The position numbers and the translations under genes were made by a program. Positions 22,565 to 36,300 of a DNA stretch of 64,000 bases are shown here, in pieces. The stretch is from assembly GCF_042242105.1 (NCBI RefSeq), contig NC_092023.1, positions 10,238,433 through 10,302,432 of the forward strand. The letters are read 5' to 3'. The stretch is from Pempheris klunzingeri. Its lineage: Eukaryota; Chordata; Actinopteri; Acropomatiformes; Pempheridae. Every line of letters begins with the position of its first letter. The stretch's first letter is position 1. The notes under the pieces are model-generated. The model saw nothing but the letters and a program-made list of their open reading frames with translations, made no database searches and had not been told where the DNA came from.

Positions 22565-25108
22565 ATTACAGCAGTTGTTCCCAACTTTTTTGTCTGTTGT
22601 ACCCCCACAACCCTGTCAGATGAGTATTAAAGCGCTCAAGAGGGACACATATGAACGCTGACCTCCCCTTCTTTCTTTTCCCTCAGGCGCCACATGTATA
22701 ATGACTTCAGAGACCTGGTTACTTTATTGGTCCACGGCTTCGAGGCCCTCCTCATGTCACTGCTGGTCGGCTGTCTCTACTACGGGGCAGGAGAAGAGCG
22801 TCTGTCCATTCAGGACACAGTGGCCCTCCTCTACATGATCGGAGCTCTCACCCCATTCGCTGTGGTGCTGGACGTCATAGCTAAATGTGAGTAATTACAG
22901 CTGCGGAGGAGGAAGACAGTCAAAGTGAGTCTGCAAATCAGTCAAAGAGTTGATGAAGTTCATTTACTTTCTCTGTTTCTTTGTTAGAAATGATACATTG
23001 ATTTAAGTGATGTTATAAACATGATTATTAACAATTATTATTATTAATTATTAACATTTTTCTCCATTGTTTTGATGGAGCATTATAAGAAAAAAGCCCA
23101 GTTTTGATATTAGGTGATGCTCAGAGAGGTGTTCTCAGACCTCATAATACAGTTGTCAAAATCACATAGCAGTGTGTAAAAAGAAGATACTGCAACAAAC
23201 AATTTCCTTTTCAACACAGAAATGAGTTCAGACCTGCAGCCACTCAGTGCTGATAAATACATGGAAGTCTGTTCACTGCTGCATACCTCGCCTGCCATTT
23301 ACACCAAGTTTACATCAACATATATGGGACATATGATTTGCAGAAGCATAGCTATTATAACAAGCATCTCAACGTACCATATCCAAACAAACTGACACAA
23401 ATACACAAAAACAAGCAAAACAAAAAAATCTTTGATGCAGAACCAGAAATCACTAAAAGGTCAGAGGTTGTGATTGCAACATTTGCAGTTTTACGTCGAA
23501 CGTCGTTGGCAAAAGTGCATCAGATCTACGAAGAAAAGCTGTAAGAAGACAAACCAGCAGGGGTAGGAATGTTCAGAACAGTTTGGCAAAGTTATTAAAG
23601 CAAAAGTTATCATCAAGTTATCAGACTTTGTTGAGCTGGGCACAGTGTACTTGGACTCTGAATCATATTATATTCAATCACACCAGTTGCAGAGATATCA
23701 AGAGCAGGAGTCTGGCCAACTGTCATTAAGTTCAAGTCAGGTCAAGGTCAAGTGACGCCAAAAGTTATAAAAGTTTGCTACTAGATACTGTAACAGTGCC
23801 TGCATGTCACACAGAGGCCAAAATAATATTGAATATCTTTGAGAAAACACAATACGAATACTACGTTAACTACATTTATTACCACATGTAATGTGCTTTA
23901 TTTGTCACTGTGTTGTGTATGAACATACAACAAACTGAAGAACAGTACATCTGTAAAGCAGCCTGATACCAGAGGTTCGAATGATCCTCATCAGGCTAAC
24001 AAAATGTCCTCTGCAGGTCACACTGAGAGAGCCATGCTCTACCACGAGCTGGAGGACGGCATGTACTCTGTCACCTCCTACTTCTTCGCCAAGGTAAACC
24101 TCCTGCATCTCCAGCAGGGGTCAGTCTCACTCCATGCTGGAGTCCCACTTTGGTGTAATGTACCACCCCAGCGATGCACAGCACTGAAGTGTGTCCACCA
24201 GCCAGGATCCCAACTCAATGTTTGTGTGTGTTTGTCTGCATTTCTGTCTGTTGTGTATATTTGAAAGTACTCTGTCTCCACATTCAGATCCTGGGGGAGT
24301 TACCAGAGCACTGTGTGTTCACCTTGGTGTACGGTTTGCCCATCTATTGGCTGGCCGGGCTCAACGAGGCTCCGGAGCGTTTCCTGCTCAACTTCCTGCT
24401 GGTGTGGCTGATGGTTTACTGCAGCCGATCCATGGCTCTGTTTGTAGCTGCTGCGCTGCCCACCCTGCAGACCTCAGCCTTCATGGGCAATTCCCTGTTC
24501 ACCATCTTCTATTTAACTGGAGGGTTTGTCATCAGCCTGGAGAACATGTGGCTTGGTGAGGAGACGGGTTGCTTGTCCGTAGTTAAAAGAATTGTTAGGA
24601 GCCTGAAGAAGACGTGTGTGACGATAGAGCTTAGCTGGTCGGTCTGTGATGTTCACACATGTGCATGTCTTTGATTCCCCAGTGGCCTCATGGTTCTCTC
24701 ACGCCTCCTTCATGCGTTGGGGTTTTGAGGGCATGCTGCAGGTACAGTTCAGAGGCAACAAGTACCCCATCACCTTCTTGAACAGCACCATCAATGTTGA
24801 CGGCATACACGTGAGTCAGAGACAAACACACACATACAAAATCATACACGAGTTAATCAAACAGTTCCACATATCATCATTCATGTACAGTACAAGAGTA
24901 CAGTTTTCTTTCTTTTTTTTAAAATTAGTTTTCAGTGTTTAAAATGATAACACTGGGCACTGTTTTGCAGGTGGTGGAGGTCATGAACATGAACCAGTAC
25001 CCCTTGTACTCGTGCTATCTGGTCCTGGTGGCAGTGTGTGTGGGATTCATGGCGCTCTATTACGTGTCCCTAAAATTCATCAAACAGAAGTCCAGTCAAG
25101 ACTGGTGA
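18857..25108 (+). CDS. abcg8: abcg8, sterolin-2 half ABC transporter
   Basis: Thirteen exons: 18857-18901, 19914-20015, 20139-20286, 20617-20855, 21093-21225, 21367-21636, 21873-22032, 22410-22511, 22687-22886, 24017-24093, 24288-24555, 24683-24810, 24971-25108. They total 2010 nt, 669 aa (human 673), all in phase. The first exon encodes [15 protein letters not shown] and joins [17 protein letters not shown]; its start is inferred from position and phase, the rest from strong similarity. Nucleotide-binding domain: Walker A GSSGCGKTS (96-104), signature VSGGERRR (204-211), Walker B ILILDEP (224-230), H-loop His261. The C-terminus is [13 protein letters not shown], nearly identical to human. 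An NST sequon lies in the last extracellular loop. It pairs with ABCG5 for sterol efflux. Walker A has a lysine where human ABCG8 has arginine (GCGRAS). Exon 7 has a weak GTAGCA donor between two GT-rich tracts. Confidence 0.96.
18902..19913 (+). other. abcg8 intron 1
   Basis: Intron of 1012 nt, AT-rich. No microsatellite, transposon or gene is recognised. In mammals the first intron of this pair carries regulatory sites, but I see no specific strong motif here. Confidence 0.5.
20287..20616 (+). other. abcg8 intron 3
   Basis: Intron of 330 nt. A short (CA)n tract begins 14 nt after the donor (about 20300-20313). Nothing else is recognised. Confidence 0.5.
22049..22078. repeat. (GT)n microsatellite after abcg8 exon 7
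   Basis: About 15 GT units beginning 17 nt after the exon 7 donor. A second GT-rich tract lies directly before the exon 7 acceptor (about 21842-21870). Confidence 0.9.
22525..22562. repeat. (CA)n microsatellite after abcg8 exon 8
   Basis: Nineteen CA units starting 14 nt after the GTAAGA donor of exon 8. They read (CA)n in the pre-mRNA. Confidence 0.9.
22887..24016 (+). other. abcg8 intron 9
   Basis: The largest abcg8 intron, 1130 nt, AT-rich and without microsatellites. No gene, transposon or strong conserved-looking block is recognised. Confidence 0.55.
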
Positions 25109-27303
25109 ACACATCAGGACCAGTTTCAACAATCAGACCAAGCAGTCTGAAATCTCTCACACACACACCACAAGGTGTTTTTAGCAGCAATTTGGGTTCC
25201 AGGTCGACTGGTTCGACACAGAGCAATGCTTTGCATCATCATGTTGCTGTTCTTATTGGGATGTTTTACAGTGAAAAAGTGCTTAATGTAGAGTAGGATA
25301 GTACCATATACTATATGCTTTAAGTTTACATTTTCAAAATACATACCTTTCATAGCCTGCTGGCCCAGATAAGCAGCATGGATGGATGTTCACAATAATT
25401 TCAACATCAGAAACTGTTGCTGCACTCTTTAATGGTACAAACAGATGATATAACTACTCTGGCACCTCAGTAGGGACTCTTCTTGATGTTGAAATAATTC
25501 CTTTTAACTAATCAAAACAAACTCAACATATAAAAGTCTGAATAAGTGGGAATAAGAAGTTGCCCCACATAAAAAGTTGTACTCACAGTGTTGAGAGAAG
25601 CGATTTCCACAGTACCACTGTCTGCTGCTGGATGGCAGCAGAGCACTTTTGTAACTTTAAAGTTTTTTTTTTTCCCCCCTCTTCCTCTCTTCTCTGTCTT
25701 GGCAAACGATTAGAGCGCCACTTTGGCAGATATCCATCTGCAGCTTTTGCTTGTTCCATTTTCAATCTTCTTTTTTTCCCGCAGCTTTATCTTTTTTTTT
25801 TATATATGTAAGGTAAGCTTAACAATGTGTGCCAGTATAGGAAGCACTGGAAAAAAAAGCCCAGAAGAGATTTAGTAAGTAACACTCAGAAAAAAAAAAA
25901 AAAGAGCTTGTACTTGTGTCCTCATAGATTGAAGATTATGTAAACTGTGTGTTTTTGCACTGGTGCAAAAGCCTGATAAATATTTTACCGACATGGTTTG
26001 AGTCCAAATTAAGTGAGTATTAAATCAAATTGCTCCACTTGTGCGCATTTATTTTTGTCGTCATAGTCTCTGCTGTCCGGAATTGTCTAGACACTTGAAG
26101 CTGTGCAGCTTCATAGCAAAGGATGTTACTGATATTGTGATTATCTTTCATTTAAAAAAAAAAATGACATAACAAAAGTTCCCAGTGACCATTTTACTTC
26201 TCCTGTACCTTATTTTGCGTCCCCGAGAAGCTCCACTGCCCGACCTGACCCCCTGACATCAGCGAGCACACAGCCAGTGTGAGGCCGGCTTCAGTCAGGG
26301 TCAGGGTCAAGATCAGCTCCAGTTACATGAAATAGGAATATCTGGTGTTGGAGAACAAAAAGAGTTCAGAGCCAACGGAGGGCTACAGATGCAGGTCAGG
26401 AGACAGGAGAGGGTTAGACTGCATGAGACTGTCTTTCATTAAAATCACAGCATGCTACTGTGAAGCAAATGCATTCAGATTTTTGGGACATTTTAATCTA
26501 AAAAAAAGGAGGGTGAGGATGTTTTTTTTTCCCCCTCTCTTTGTAGTGTGAGGGTACACTACATAACTTTTTCACAGCAGACATTAGCTGTGTCTTATAT
26601 CCATACTAGATGCTAATTCTTAGCATTGGTGTATGTAGTGTATTCACACTTCATACAGTATAAAGAAAAATGGTAGTATGCTTAAAAAAACCTTTGATTC
26701 AGTGTGATTTTGATGCACCTAGAGGAGAAAGCATTCAGAGCTGTTACCTAAAAGTACCAGTACCACAATGTAAACATTAGTATTTATAGTAAAATGCACT
26801 TTTAGTATCAAGTAAGTTAATTATGTAGCAGAATAGCTCCTGCTTGTACAACACAATCATAATTCAAAGGTTTCGTGTGTATAATTTTTATCATAATTTT
26901 AACAGTCAGATAAATGTAGTGGAGTCAAAAGTTTCCTCCTAACAAGTAAAATGGAACTGATCCAGCAGCGCCTCAGAAAACAAAGAAAAAAACTTATTTT
27001 GAAAAGTAACATTTTGCCTTCTGTAGTTTAATTTGCAGTTGCTTTCTAAAATTGCAGTTTGATGTATGCTGATTTCTCATACAGTAACAGCACAGACAGT
27101 ATACTAGAAGTGAGATACAGGTAAATACACCTGTATAATAATAATAACCTCACAGTACTGTGGTCAGACGTTTCAGGACCTGGTGCCGTGGACGTGGACT
27201 CAGTGGGACACCAAAATGGAACTGAAGCATCGTTAATGTAAAAAGCTCTATGCACCCTTTAAATCACACAAAGACCCACACAGAATGTAGATTCCTAACA
27301 TCA
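25109..27303. other. abcg8 3' UTR and abcg8-lrpprc tail-to-tail spacer
   Basis: About 2.2 kb between convergent genes. Possible abcg8 polyadenylation signals are ATTAAA at 26019-26024 and 26438-26443; neither is close to the stop and I cannot choose between them. An 18-bp perfect palindrome (ttttgcac/gtgcaaaa, 2-nt loop) is at 25953-25970. Several A or T homopolymers occur. No gene is recognised. Confidence 0.5.
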
Positions 27304-27309
27304 TTTATT
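27304..27309 (-). terminator. lrpprc polyadenylation signal
   Basis: TTTATT on the plus strand reads AATAAA on the minus strand, about 190 nt beyond the lrpprc stop (27497-27499). It gives a short, plausible 3' UTR. Confidence 0.65.
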
Positions 27310-27496
27310 AGCATAAATACTTCTGTACATTCTCAACATCACCATCACCTTCATCATCAACATTATCAATAGCAAAGCGGAGAGTGTAACATCCAACGGC
27401 TCTAACACGATACCAAATATTTCAACTCAAACAAATCATGTAAAAAAAGGAGACAGTGGGATTTGGATGGAGGTTAAATGAGAGGGGGATGAATGT

Positions 27497-29197
27497 TTAT
27501 TCCTCCGACTTCTTGGCTTTGGGAAGTTGCTCTTTCAGCTTGTCTGCATAAAACTTAAAGGACTCCTGGAAAGAGGGAAAAAAAAAAGGATTTAGCATCA
27601 AATTTATACCAAACAAACAAACAACCGCACGCTCACCTGCCTGTCAGTGTGTGTGTTTCTGTCTCGCCTCTTTCCAAAAGTAAGCAGCCCTCCTGAGCCT
27701 GTCTAAATACTCCCCACTCCCCAACCAGGTTGTCTCGTTTCATCTTTAAATCCCCATTAATACACAAATAAGGGATTTGTAGCACACTCCCCAAACACAC
27801 ACACTTTCGCTCTTTGCCTCTGTTCCTGGCTAATTAATCAGTGTTTTGATCCAGACAAAGTGTTGTGGTGGGTGTTTCTTGGAGGGTAGAAGGTGGGAGC
27901 TTTTTTGCAGATTAGGCCGGCTTCTTACAATGTACCTTTACTTATTAATGTAGTAATTAATGACGATAAATAGCCGTGTTTACTATCGAAGGAGAGAGGA
28001 GAGAGATCCTGGCAGGGGTTTGAAACACTTTCAAAAAGGGTCACTTCACCCTAAATACAAAAACATATTTTCCCACTAGATTTGGTTTTATTTGTCCAGG
28101 TTTGAGATATCCGTCTGAGATTTTGTCACACACACAGTTTAGCTGAAAGAAATGTCACTTCTGGGGCTAAAAGCCATTAAAAATTACATTTGTAAAATTC
28201 AGCTGCAACACGTTTTTCCAGAAATGGTCTCCTTCATACTCATACATATGGATAGTCCATCAGTCTTATTGTGAACATTGGAGCTCCTTTCTACTGAGAA
28301 AATAGTCCCTTCTGACTATTATCTCGAGTAATAGGGAGTCAAGCAAGAACATTTTCATAGTATTATAATAAATCTGAGTATTCTGTGAGTTTTCCTGTAC
28401 AAGTTGTTCAAGTCGAACTCCAACTTCTGCACAAACTTGTCGTAAATTTCTTGTTTCAACTTGATGAAACGTCCCCTGCTCATGACGAGCTGCGCATCTG
28501 GGAGATGTGATCATTGGCATAAAACTGCTCCATAAAGCCGCCTGCCCTGCTCCATTTGTGGCTTCAAGTATTCATTCACAAAAATGTTACTCAAGAGTAA
28601 AAACTTCTGGTCGTGTTGTTCGAAAACGAGCAGATGATCAAATAATACATCTAGATCTGTTTGTACTCGTGTTAAGGGAAGAAAGAGAAATAAAGTTGTC
28701 AAAGCCTTCATCGCAGAGCTGCACTCTACAAACTGTCTGCTGATGACGGTCTGGACCACCACACTCATTTGTAAAATTCAAAAAAGTACCAAAAAAAATT
28801 GGTTAATGCGACAGGTTCTCTTAAATCAGTGTCTGTTCCTGAGGAGACGCATTTCGGTGAGAAAATGTTTTCGTCGACGGAGCAGCTACCTCTACACAGA
28901 TGGACAGGATGGAGGAGAGGAGCGTTTCTTTCTACAGGAGATGTGTTTGTAGAAACTTCTGAAACCCTTGACTGTTCACCTTACCCTCTCCTTGCAGCTC
29001 TTATTAAAAAAAAAAAAAAAAGCAGCCATCACTTAACTATCCTGGCATTCGGTGAATAATGCAGCAGCTTCTCTACCTTCATCCCTCTTTCTCCTTCTAT
29101 CTTTGCACTGCAGGTGAGTGATGGGAAGGTAAGAGGTGGGCTTCGTTCTACACCTGCCTCGAGGGGACAGCACGTTAAAGTGCTGGGGCAGAGGGCC

Positions 29198-29231
<34 letters not shown>

Positions 29232-29232
29232 G

Positions 29233-29267
<35 letters not shown>

Positions 29268-29419
29268 CCTCGGCCTAGAATAGAGCTACATCAGCTTACA
29301 AAATGTGCAATGTGCTGAAATGCTCAAAAACACTAGGAGCCAGAAAAAGAGAGCGGCTATTGCAGTGACACCATCTCGCTTACACAATATACTGTATGTA
29401 TAGTATGGGCACCATTTCT

Positions 29420-29478
<59 letters not shown>

Positions 29479-30387
29479 ACAAACACAGGAGGGTAGCTGC
29501 AGGCCTGTGTACCCTGAGCAGGCAGACTGCTCTGTCACATTACTACAGGACACACACACAATGGCATGTTTTAGAAGGCCAGCCGGACAACTGCCAGCAC
29601 CAGTTAGTGTTCGTATTTGTACACTGATCTGTTCATAATATGTTGTTCATGTCTGTATGCTTGTATCAATATGGATAGCTGTGTGTGTGTGTGTGTGTGT
29701 GTGTGTTAGCATAGGGTTGGGGGAGGGAGGGGGGTTACTTGATTGGTATCATTTATCGACTTTAAGTGACATGTTACCATTGTCTGAATTATTGAGTTCG
29801 AGCCCAATCAGCAAATATTTTATTATCAACTAATCTTTTAAGTAGTTTCAAAGAAAAAACGCCAAACATTCCCCAGTTCCAGCCAGTTGTTTGTGACGAT
29901 TTGTAGCTTTTATTCGTTTTATGCGACAGTTAAATTCAATATTTTTTCTATTTTACTTGTTTAGTTCGACCACACCGGCAGTTTCATGATATGTCCTTGA
30001 ATGTTTTTGCTACTATTTTCTAGCATTTTACGGATGAAACAATGAACTGAGAAAATAATCTGCAGATTCATTGGTGATGAAAATAATTAATGTCATCCTT
30101 AATTTGAACCCCATCGCTCGCCCAAATATCTGTACTGCTGTGAGCACTGAGACATGGTGGGAGTGAAATTTCTCATTTTTCTGGGGAGTCAAGCTGATAA
30201 CAGTACAGTCTAGTCTGGGTAAGTTGGAGGACAATTACTTTTGTTACCAACTATATTGGTGAAGTCAGTGGGAGTGCGAGTGACAAGTGGTTTTGAATAC
30301 TTCACATTTTAAAAATACACTCCCTCCCTTAAATGCTGGACCCAATCACATCTGCAACTGAGTGGTTATGTGGAGCGTCTCCCTCGT

Positions 30388-30459
<72 letters not shown>

Positions 30460-31967
30460 CTCACAGGGGGCTCGGTGAAGGGCAGCGGCTCTCCTGCATT
30501 GCGGTAAAGTACAGCCAGCCGCTTGAGTGTCAACTCGTTGGCGGTTATCTCCTCCTTCAGCATCTGCTCATACAGAGCCTTGGCTGACGGAAGGTCCTTA
30601 TCCACGACTGGCAGACAGGAAGAGGAGAGAGGGAGAGAAAAAGTCAGACAACACACACAACATGTCAATATATTTAATTGTAGACATTTAGCGAAAAAAT
30701 TGTGTGTGTGTGGGAGGGAAAAAAAAAAGAGAGAATGCATCATTTTTATTGGTGATGGGATAACCCTGATATGTTCCACCTGGTCTATCATCAATGTATT
30801 GATGCAGAGAAGAGAAATCTCAAAGCACATGCAAACATTGTCCATTATGTTAGGATGTATCCATGCTTTTGCCATAAAATGCTGTGGGCTGTGCACATTA
30901 AACAAGCAGCAGGTGGAAAAAAGTGCTGTGAATAACAAGCGTTTACTGTGCAAGTGTATAAAAACAGTCGCAACACCATATGAAGATAAATCCCCTGGCC
31001 AGCAAAATACTTTTTACTGATTTAAATTAGATTATCAGAGAAAGAAAGTCAGATTACTACAATATTACAGAGCTGAAATCAGTAACTTTAACCTCCTTCT
31101 TCAGGTACACATACCTGGATTAAATGAAATTATATTATATTGCAATTGTCCGTTCATCTGAAACGGTACAATTGTGTGTATCGACAAGACCCGAGTAAAA
31201 GAAGTGAGGTCACTACTGCCAAATAGAAAAGACACGAGCAAGTTGAGAGACAAGAGAAAGAAGGAAGAGCACATAGAAGGGGCAGAGAGCAGAGGCGAGC
31301 ACAGCATCGCTAATTGTGTCCCCAATGGCTGCCTTGACCGACCAGCTGGCTAATGCTAATTAAATAGTCATGTCTGCTCTTCTCTGGTGCGACAGGGTAT
31401 GAAAGAGGGGAGACGGGAGGGTGAAAGGGTGAAGTGAACGAGAGGACATGAGGCGATGAGAGGATGCGGGTAAAAGACGGGAGGAGAGGATGAAAAAAAA
31501 AAAGACGAGAACAGATAGACAAGAGTGAAAAGGTGGCGAGGGCGAGAAGTGATGAGACAGGAGAAACAATCTGGAAAGAAAAAAGAAAAGTTGAGTGGTG
31601 GACCATGTTGCGATTAGCACGCTAGGCTAACCAGGACAGCTAACTCATTAGAGGACATGTGTTCTTCTAACCCCTGAATGTCTGCCCACACACACACACA
31701 CACACACTTCTTAACCTGATGCATAGTTAATGAGTCTGCTAATGTTGACTTAGCCACAGGCCAGTGAGCCGTCTGCTGCACCACTAGCTGCTCCACAAGA
31801 CCCGTCCAGGCCTGGTGTGAGTGTGTGTGAGAGTGTGTGAGTCTTACCATGACATTTCATCAGGTACGAGTACAGCAAGTCCTTCTCACTGAAGTCTGGG
31901 AACAAGCTCATCAGGGTCTTCACCTTTTCCCCCTGTGCACACAAACATCGATTTACATACAACATCA

Positions 31968-32002
<35 letters not shown>

Positions 32003-33263
32003 ATCACTGTTGAACATACAAACTGCCGCTATGGGAAAGACCCATACAGACACTTAGATGCCTCTTTTTTTTTTTTTTTTTTTTACAAATATGTCCAAGA
32101 ACAGTTTGAAATATGCACAACAGCTGTGAAATCATTATAATTGTGAAATCATTTTGTAATTTTCGAAATTTCAGTTCAGCTGTTTTTATCATTTCATATC
32201 TAAACTGACAGTTTGAAGGATAATTGTGGCTCATTACAACATTGGGTCTTATTTTTGTCACCAGTTGCGATAACACTGTACTCACCAAAATAATAACTCA
32301 GACTTTTCGGGCTTCCCAGATAACAAAAATTTACTTGGTCAGTACAATGTTATCTGAACTGACAGGAATGATGGAAAACGGGGTACAAATAACACTCCTG
32401 TTGTAAAAAAAAATGCTGATTTAGTGTTGATCTTAAAGAGAAGAATCACAGTGTGTGATTTTACCTGTCCAGGCGACTCGGACTTATGAGACAAGTAAGA
32501 AACCAGCGCATCCCTCTGTTCAGCCACGGCGTTGCAGCGCTGCAGTTAAAGGAGGGACAAGAAAGAGACAAAATAAATGTGGGAGAAATAGAATGAGGTG
32601 TAGAGGGTCCTCCTTTTTTTTTTTGAGGTCAAGAAGATTCTCCAACCTGCATTCTTCACATGCTGTAATTTCTGTCCGAACAGTGTATGAACACACATGT
32701 ACTCCAACTGCATGAAGGTAACGTGGAGTTGGAGATCTAGAATAATCCTTTGCAACAATTTCCGGCAGCAGTGAGACATTATTTTGACAGGACTGCGAAT
32801 GTAATGGTTGCTCTTTAGGTAAAATCAGAGCAAAAACTGGCTCTGTAAAGGCCAGATGAGCTATTTCAGTGCACTAGAACTTAAAAATGTGATATACATT
32901 CAAAAACCAGACAAACATTTAGAAATAAACGTATTTTATATGTATTTTATGAAGAAAATCTGACTGAAGTGACAAACTTGTGTTGAATGTTTAACCTGCC
33001 CATGATGAAAACATGCAAGCATGCATACTGCATAAATGTACTGTGTGTGAGAGTGTGTGTGTAGGTAAGGTGTGTGTGTGTGTGTGTGTGTGTGCGTGCA
33101 CAGGAGATACATTAACGTCGCTGTGCTCTGAGTGAGTGAGTCTGTTCTCCTGGCTGAGCAGCAATGAGGTCCAATTACTAGCCAGACGCAAACTAACGTG
33201 TTTCACTCCTTCTCCACCTTGTACAGAAGTAAAAGCAAGCGGCCCGTAAGGCTTTTAACAGGA

Positions 33264-33307
<44 letters not shown>

Positions 33308-36300
33308 GAAGCTGCCTCCTTTCAGAGTCATCAAGCGGCAGAATGGCTTTAGTACAATCAGGCAATTAGACCAACACTGTGCCACTTCACTCAATTTTGC
33401 TCCGTGCTTTATTTCCCCCTCAGCCCCCGACCACTCCCAAAGGTGACGCCACAACCGACCGGGCCCACCGCCTCTCCTGCTCCTCACACATGCTGCCTAA
33501 AAGCTCTGGATACCCTGGGAATGGTTCCTCCTTTTCCTCAATCACCCCTCCTAACACACACATGCACGTAAGCAGTTGTAGATGAAGCTCCCGCCTCACT
33601 GCTTCCCTCCGTCACCGCTTCACTTCTTAATGACTAACTTCATCCCTCTCGCTCTCCTCTCGCTCCCCGCCGGCCTCACCTCCTTCTCTCCTGATAGCCA
33701 TGTCATCATTATTGTCTGCTCGCCCACTTAAAAGCTTTTCAGAGTTTTGGTCCTGCTTCACTTATGATGGGATGGAGGAGTTTCTACCCTCCAGTGACCC
33801 CGGAAGAGCGGCTTCCAGGAAGGTTCGGGAAGACGAAAACAGGCCGTGATGTAGGACAAAAAGCAGCACGGCAGTTTAGCCTGAGTCTAAACTCACAATC
33901 GAAACACTTTGAGAACAAACGGGACAACATGCTTTTAGAATAGTCTTCGTGAGGTATCTTGACTATGTATCAGTGGGTTTCTCCTCTTTCAAGATCTGCC
34001 TCAAAAATGTATGTTGTGAATTAGCACATGTTCTTTTCCAGAGCAACTTACAGTACTGCTCAGTACGCATGATTAAAGTAAATACTTAAAGATTTGATAG
34101 CAATGAAATAATCCCAATGATTTTACATCAGTGTTGCCTCCAAATTTATACACATTCCCACTTTTTTAAAATTCAATCTTTAAAGACAGCTTCTGATTCC
34201 TTTTACAGTTTAAATGTCTGTAAAGCACTCTGAACTGTGTATGAATCGGCCATTTAAGTAAATTGCCCGCAAGTGCAAAAGACTTTTATGTGCTTTTACT
34301 TTCAGTTTAAAAAGTTCAGAAAAGAACATCCCATTTGACAAACTTCCACCCTCGGCCTCTAGCACGTCTCCTGACTTTAACCCTGATAGCAGAGATTTTA
34401 AAACTCCTTCATCTTTATCTTATACAGAGAAAACAAAGTGGAGTGGAAAAAAAAAAGAATCGAGCTGAGATGTATATCAAGCAGGGAGGAGATTATATCT
34501 TTAGAATCATGTAATCCATAGTTTGTGTTTAAATAGTGATGAAGATGAGAGTAGTAAGAAATGTATCTGTTCATTAACATGCATGCTCGTCAGACATCCC
34601 TGTTTAAAGATTGAGAGGGATAATCACTCAGGCTGTCAGGGAGGAATCAAGAGCGGATACGTGTCGCCTCCAAGTCTGAGTGTATCTGTGGTGTTTTTAT
34701 TTCTCTCCGAGTCCTCCAGTTTCCCCCACTGTCAATCTGCTCCAGAAGAAGAAGAAGAAGCAGCTTCTGACTGACCCACTTGGTAAACGAAGTAGTTTGT
34801 TGGTAATGAAGATCTAAAATGGCGCAGAGGTCTGGTTTGGTCTTTTTTATCTTTTCTTTACCAACTTTCTACACTTGTCTCATACCGTTTGAGAATCACG
34901 ACAATTCTTTGTTTGGAAACAAACAGTTTTACTGTATATTCACTGTATAAGATTATGAAATATCATACTGTAAATCAACCATCCTTTGGTTGCATCTTCA
35001 CATATCAACTTCTCTGGTTTGGTTGCATTAATAGTTGTTCAAAGGTCTTTTGAAGTATTTTTGCAGCAAAAAAATCCAAACCTGAACAACAAATATATGT
35101 CGGGGTGAAACTGAGAGCAGCTCAGATTGTGTGACAAAAACATACAATAAAAAAAACACAGATTCCTTTAGTTCATCTTTAAAAAGTGATGAAGTGTTGT
35201 AAGTGAAGGTGGTAAGTAATATATCTGCGTTCATTAGTGTTCGCTTGAGTCACACATGCAACTGAGTGCCTGAGAGGGGTAATCGCAACAATTACTGTTA
35301 GAGCGAGGAGAGCAGCGTCCTCGTCTCAATTTGTGCGTCTTTCTCTGAGAATTTCCTGATCTCTGCCTCGTCCTCTTCATCTTTCCCCGTTTCTCTTCCA
35401 CGTAGCCACTACATATTCATGTCCCCAGGCTCAACGCAAAGTCATTGAGCTGTAATGTATGAACTGTGTTAAATAAGTGAAGCAGTAGGAGGCCAATTTC
35501 AGACCACCAGAGTCGGTGGTGGGATGTGGGCGAGCACTCCCTAACATAAATGTGATGCTGGATAAATAAGTCAGCGGTTGTGGCAGAAGGACGTCTCCTC
35601 CATCACCAGGATCTGACAGCTGGACAAATGCATCAGGGAGTTCTGATGCACTGAATTCATCACCACTTCCCTTGTTGTTTTTTTTTGCAGATTTTAAATA
35701 CTTTGATATAATAATTTAAAATGTGAGTGCAAGATGCTCAAATGGAGAAGTGCGTATAGGGACAGAGTGCTCTGGATGATTTAAAATTTATTTAAAGTGG
35801 TGAAAAAATAAAAAAAACATTTTGCAGAGCTTTCCTCATGTTGTGCAGATTTTGCTTCCCTTCCAACCTAAACAATCAAGAGCCAGCAGCACATGAGTAG
35901 TACCTACATCTGAAACAGAGAATTACACTTATTACTTACTTATTACTTACTTATTTTCCACTGCAGCAGACTGTTGAATTTTGGCGGCTAGAGAGTTAAC
36001 TTGTGCATTTGTTTTGCAATAATCACAAATTCAGATCCAAATAACATGACCTCATCAGTGATACCCAACACATGTAAGCTCTCTGGGCTTATACACAAAC
36101 ACACACACACACATAAACACAGGCTCATACTCACAGCCAGCATGAACTTGGCATCCTCGACTTTGTCCTTATCCAGCAGCTGGAAGAAGAGGTCTGCAGC
36201 TGGTCTGTAGCAGGCAAAATGGTTGGCTAGCCGCTCTGCCATAGCGCTCACTGCAACATAACATGCACATTTTGTCAATGGCTTCATCATTGTGTGTTTT

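Larger units (their letters stand above)
27566..30464 (-). other. lrpprc last intron, with microsatellites and an enhancer-like block
   Basis: Intron of 2.9 kb. It holds (GT)n tracts at 29199-29266 and about 29680-29706, (CA)n at 29421-29472, (GT)n at 30391-30452, and a TAAT-rich block at 27820-27990. No gene is recognised; the open frames are repeat-driven or lack conserved motifs. Confidence 0.6.

Noticed and set aside
24174..24674. 166-codon plus-strand open frame
   Set aside because: It is abcg8 exon 11 (24288-24555) extended into both flanking introns.
30366..30953. 195-codon minus-strand open frame
   Set aside because: Only the part at 30465-30607 is coding (an lrpprc exon with clear splice sites). 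The rest is intron and (CA)n read as Thr-His repeats.
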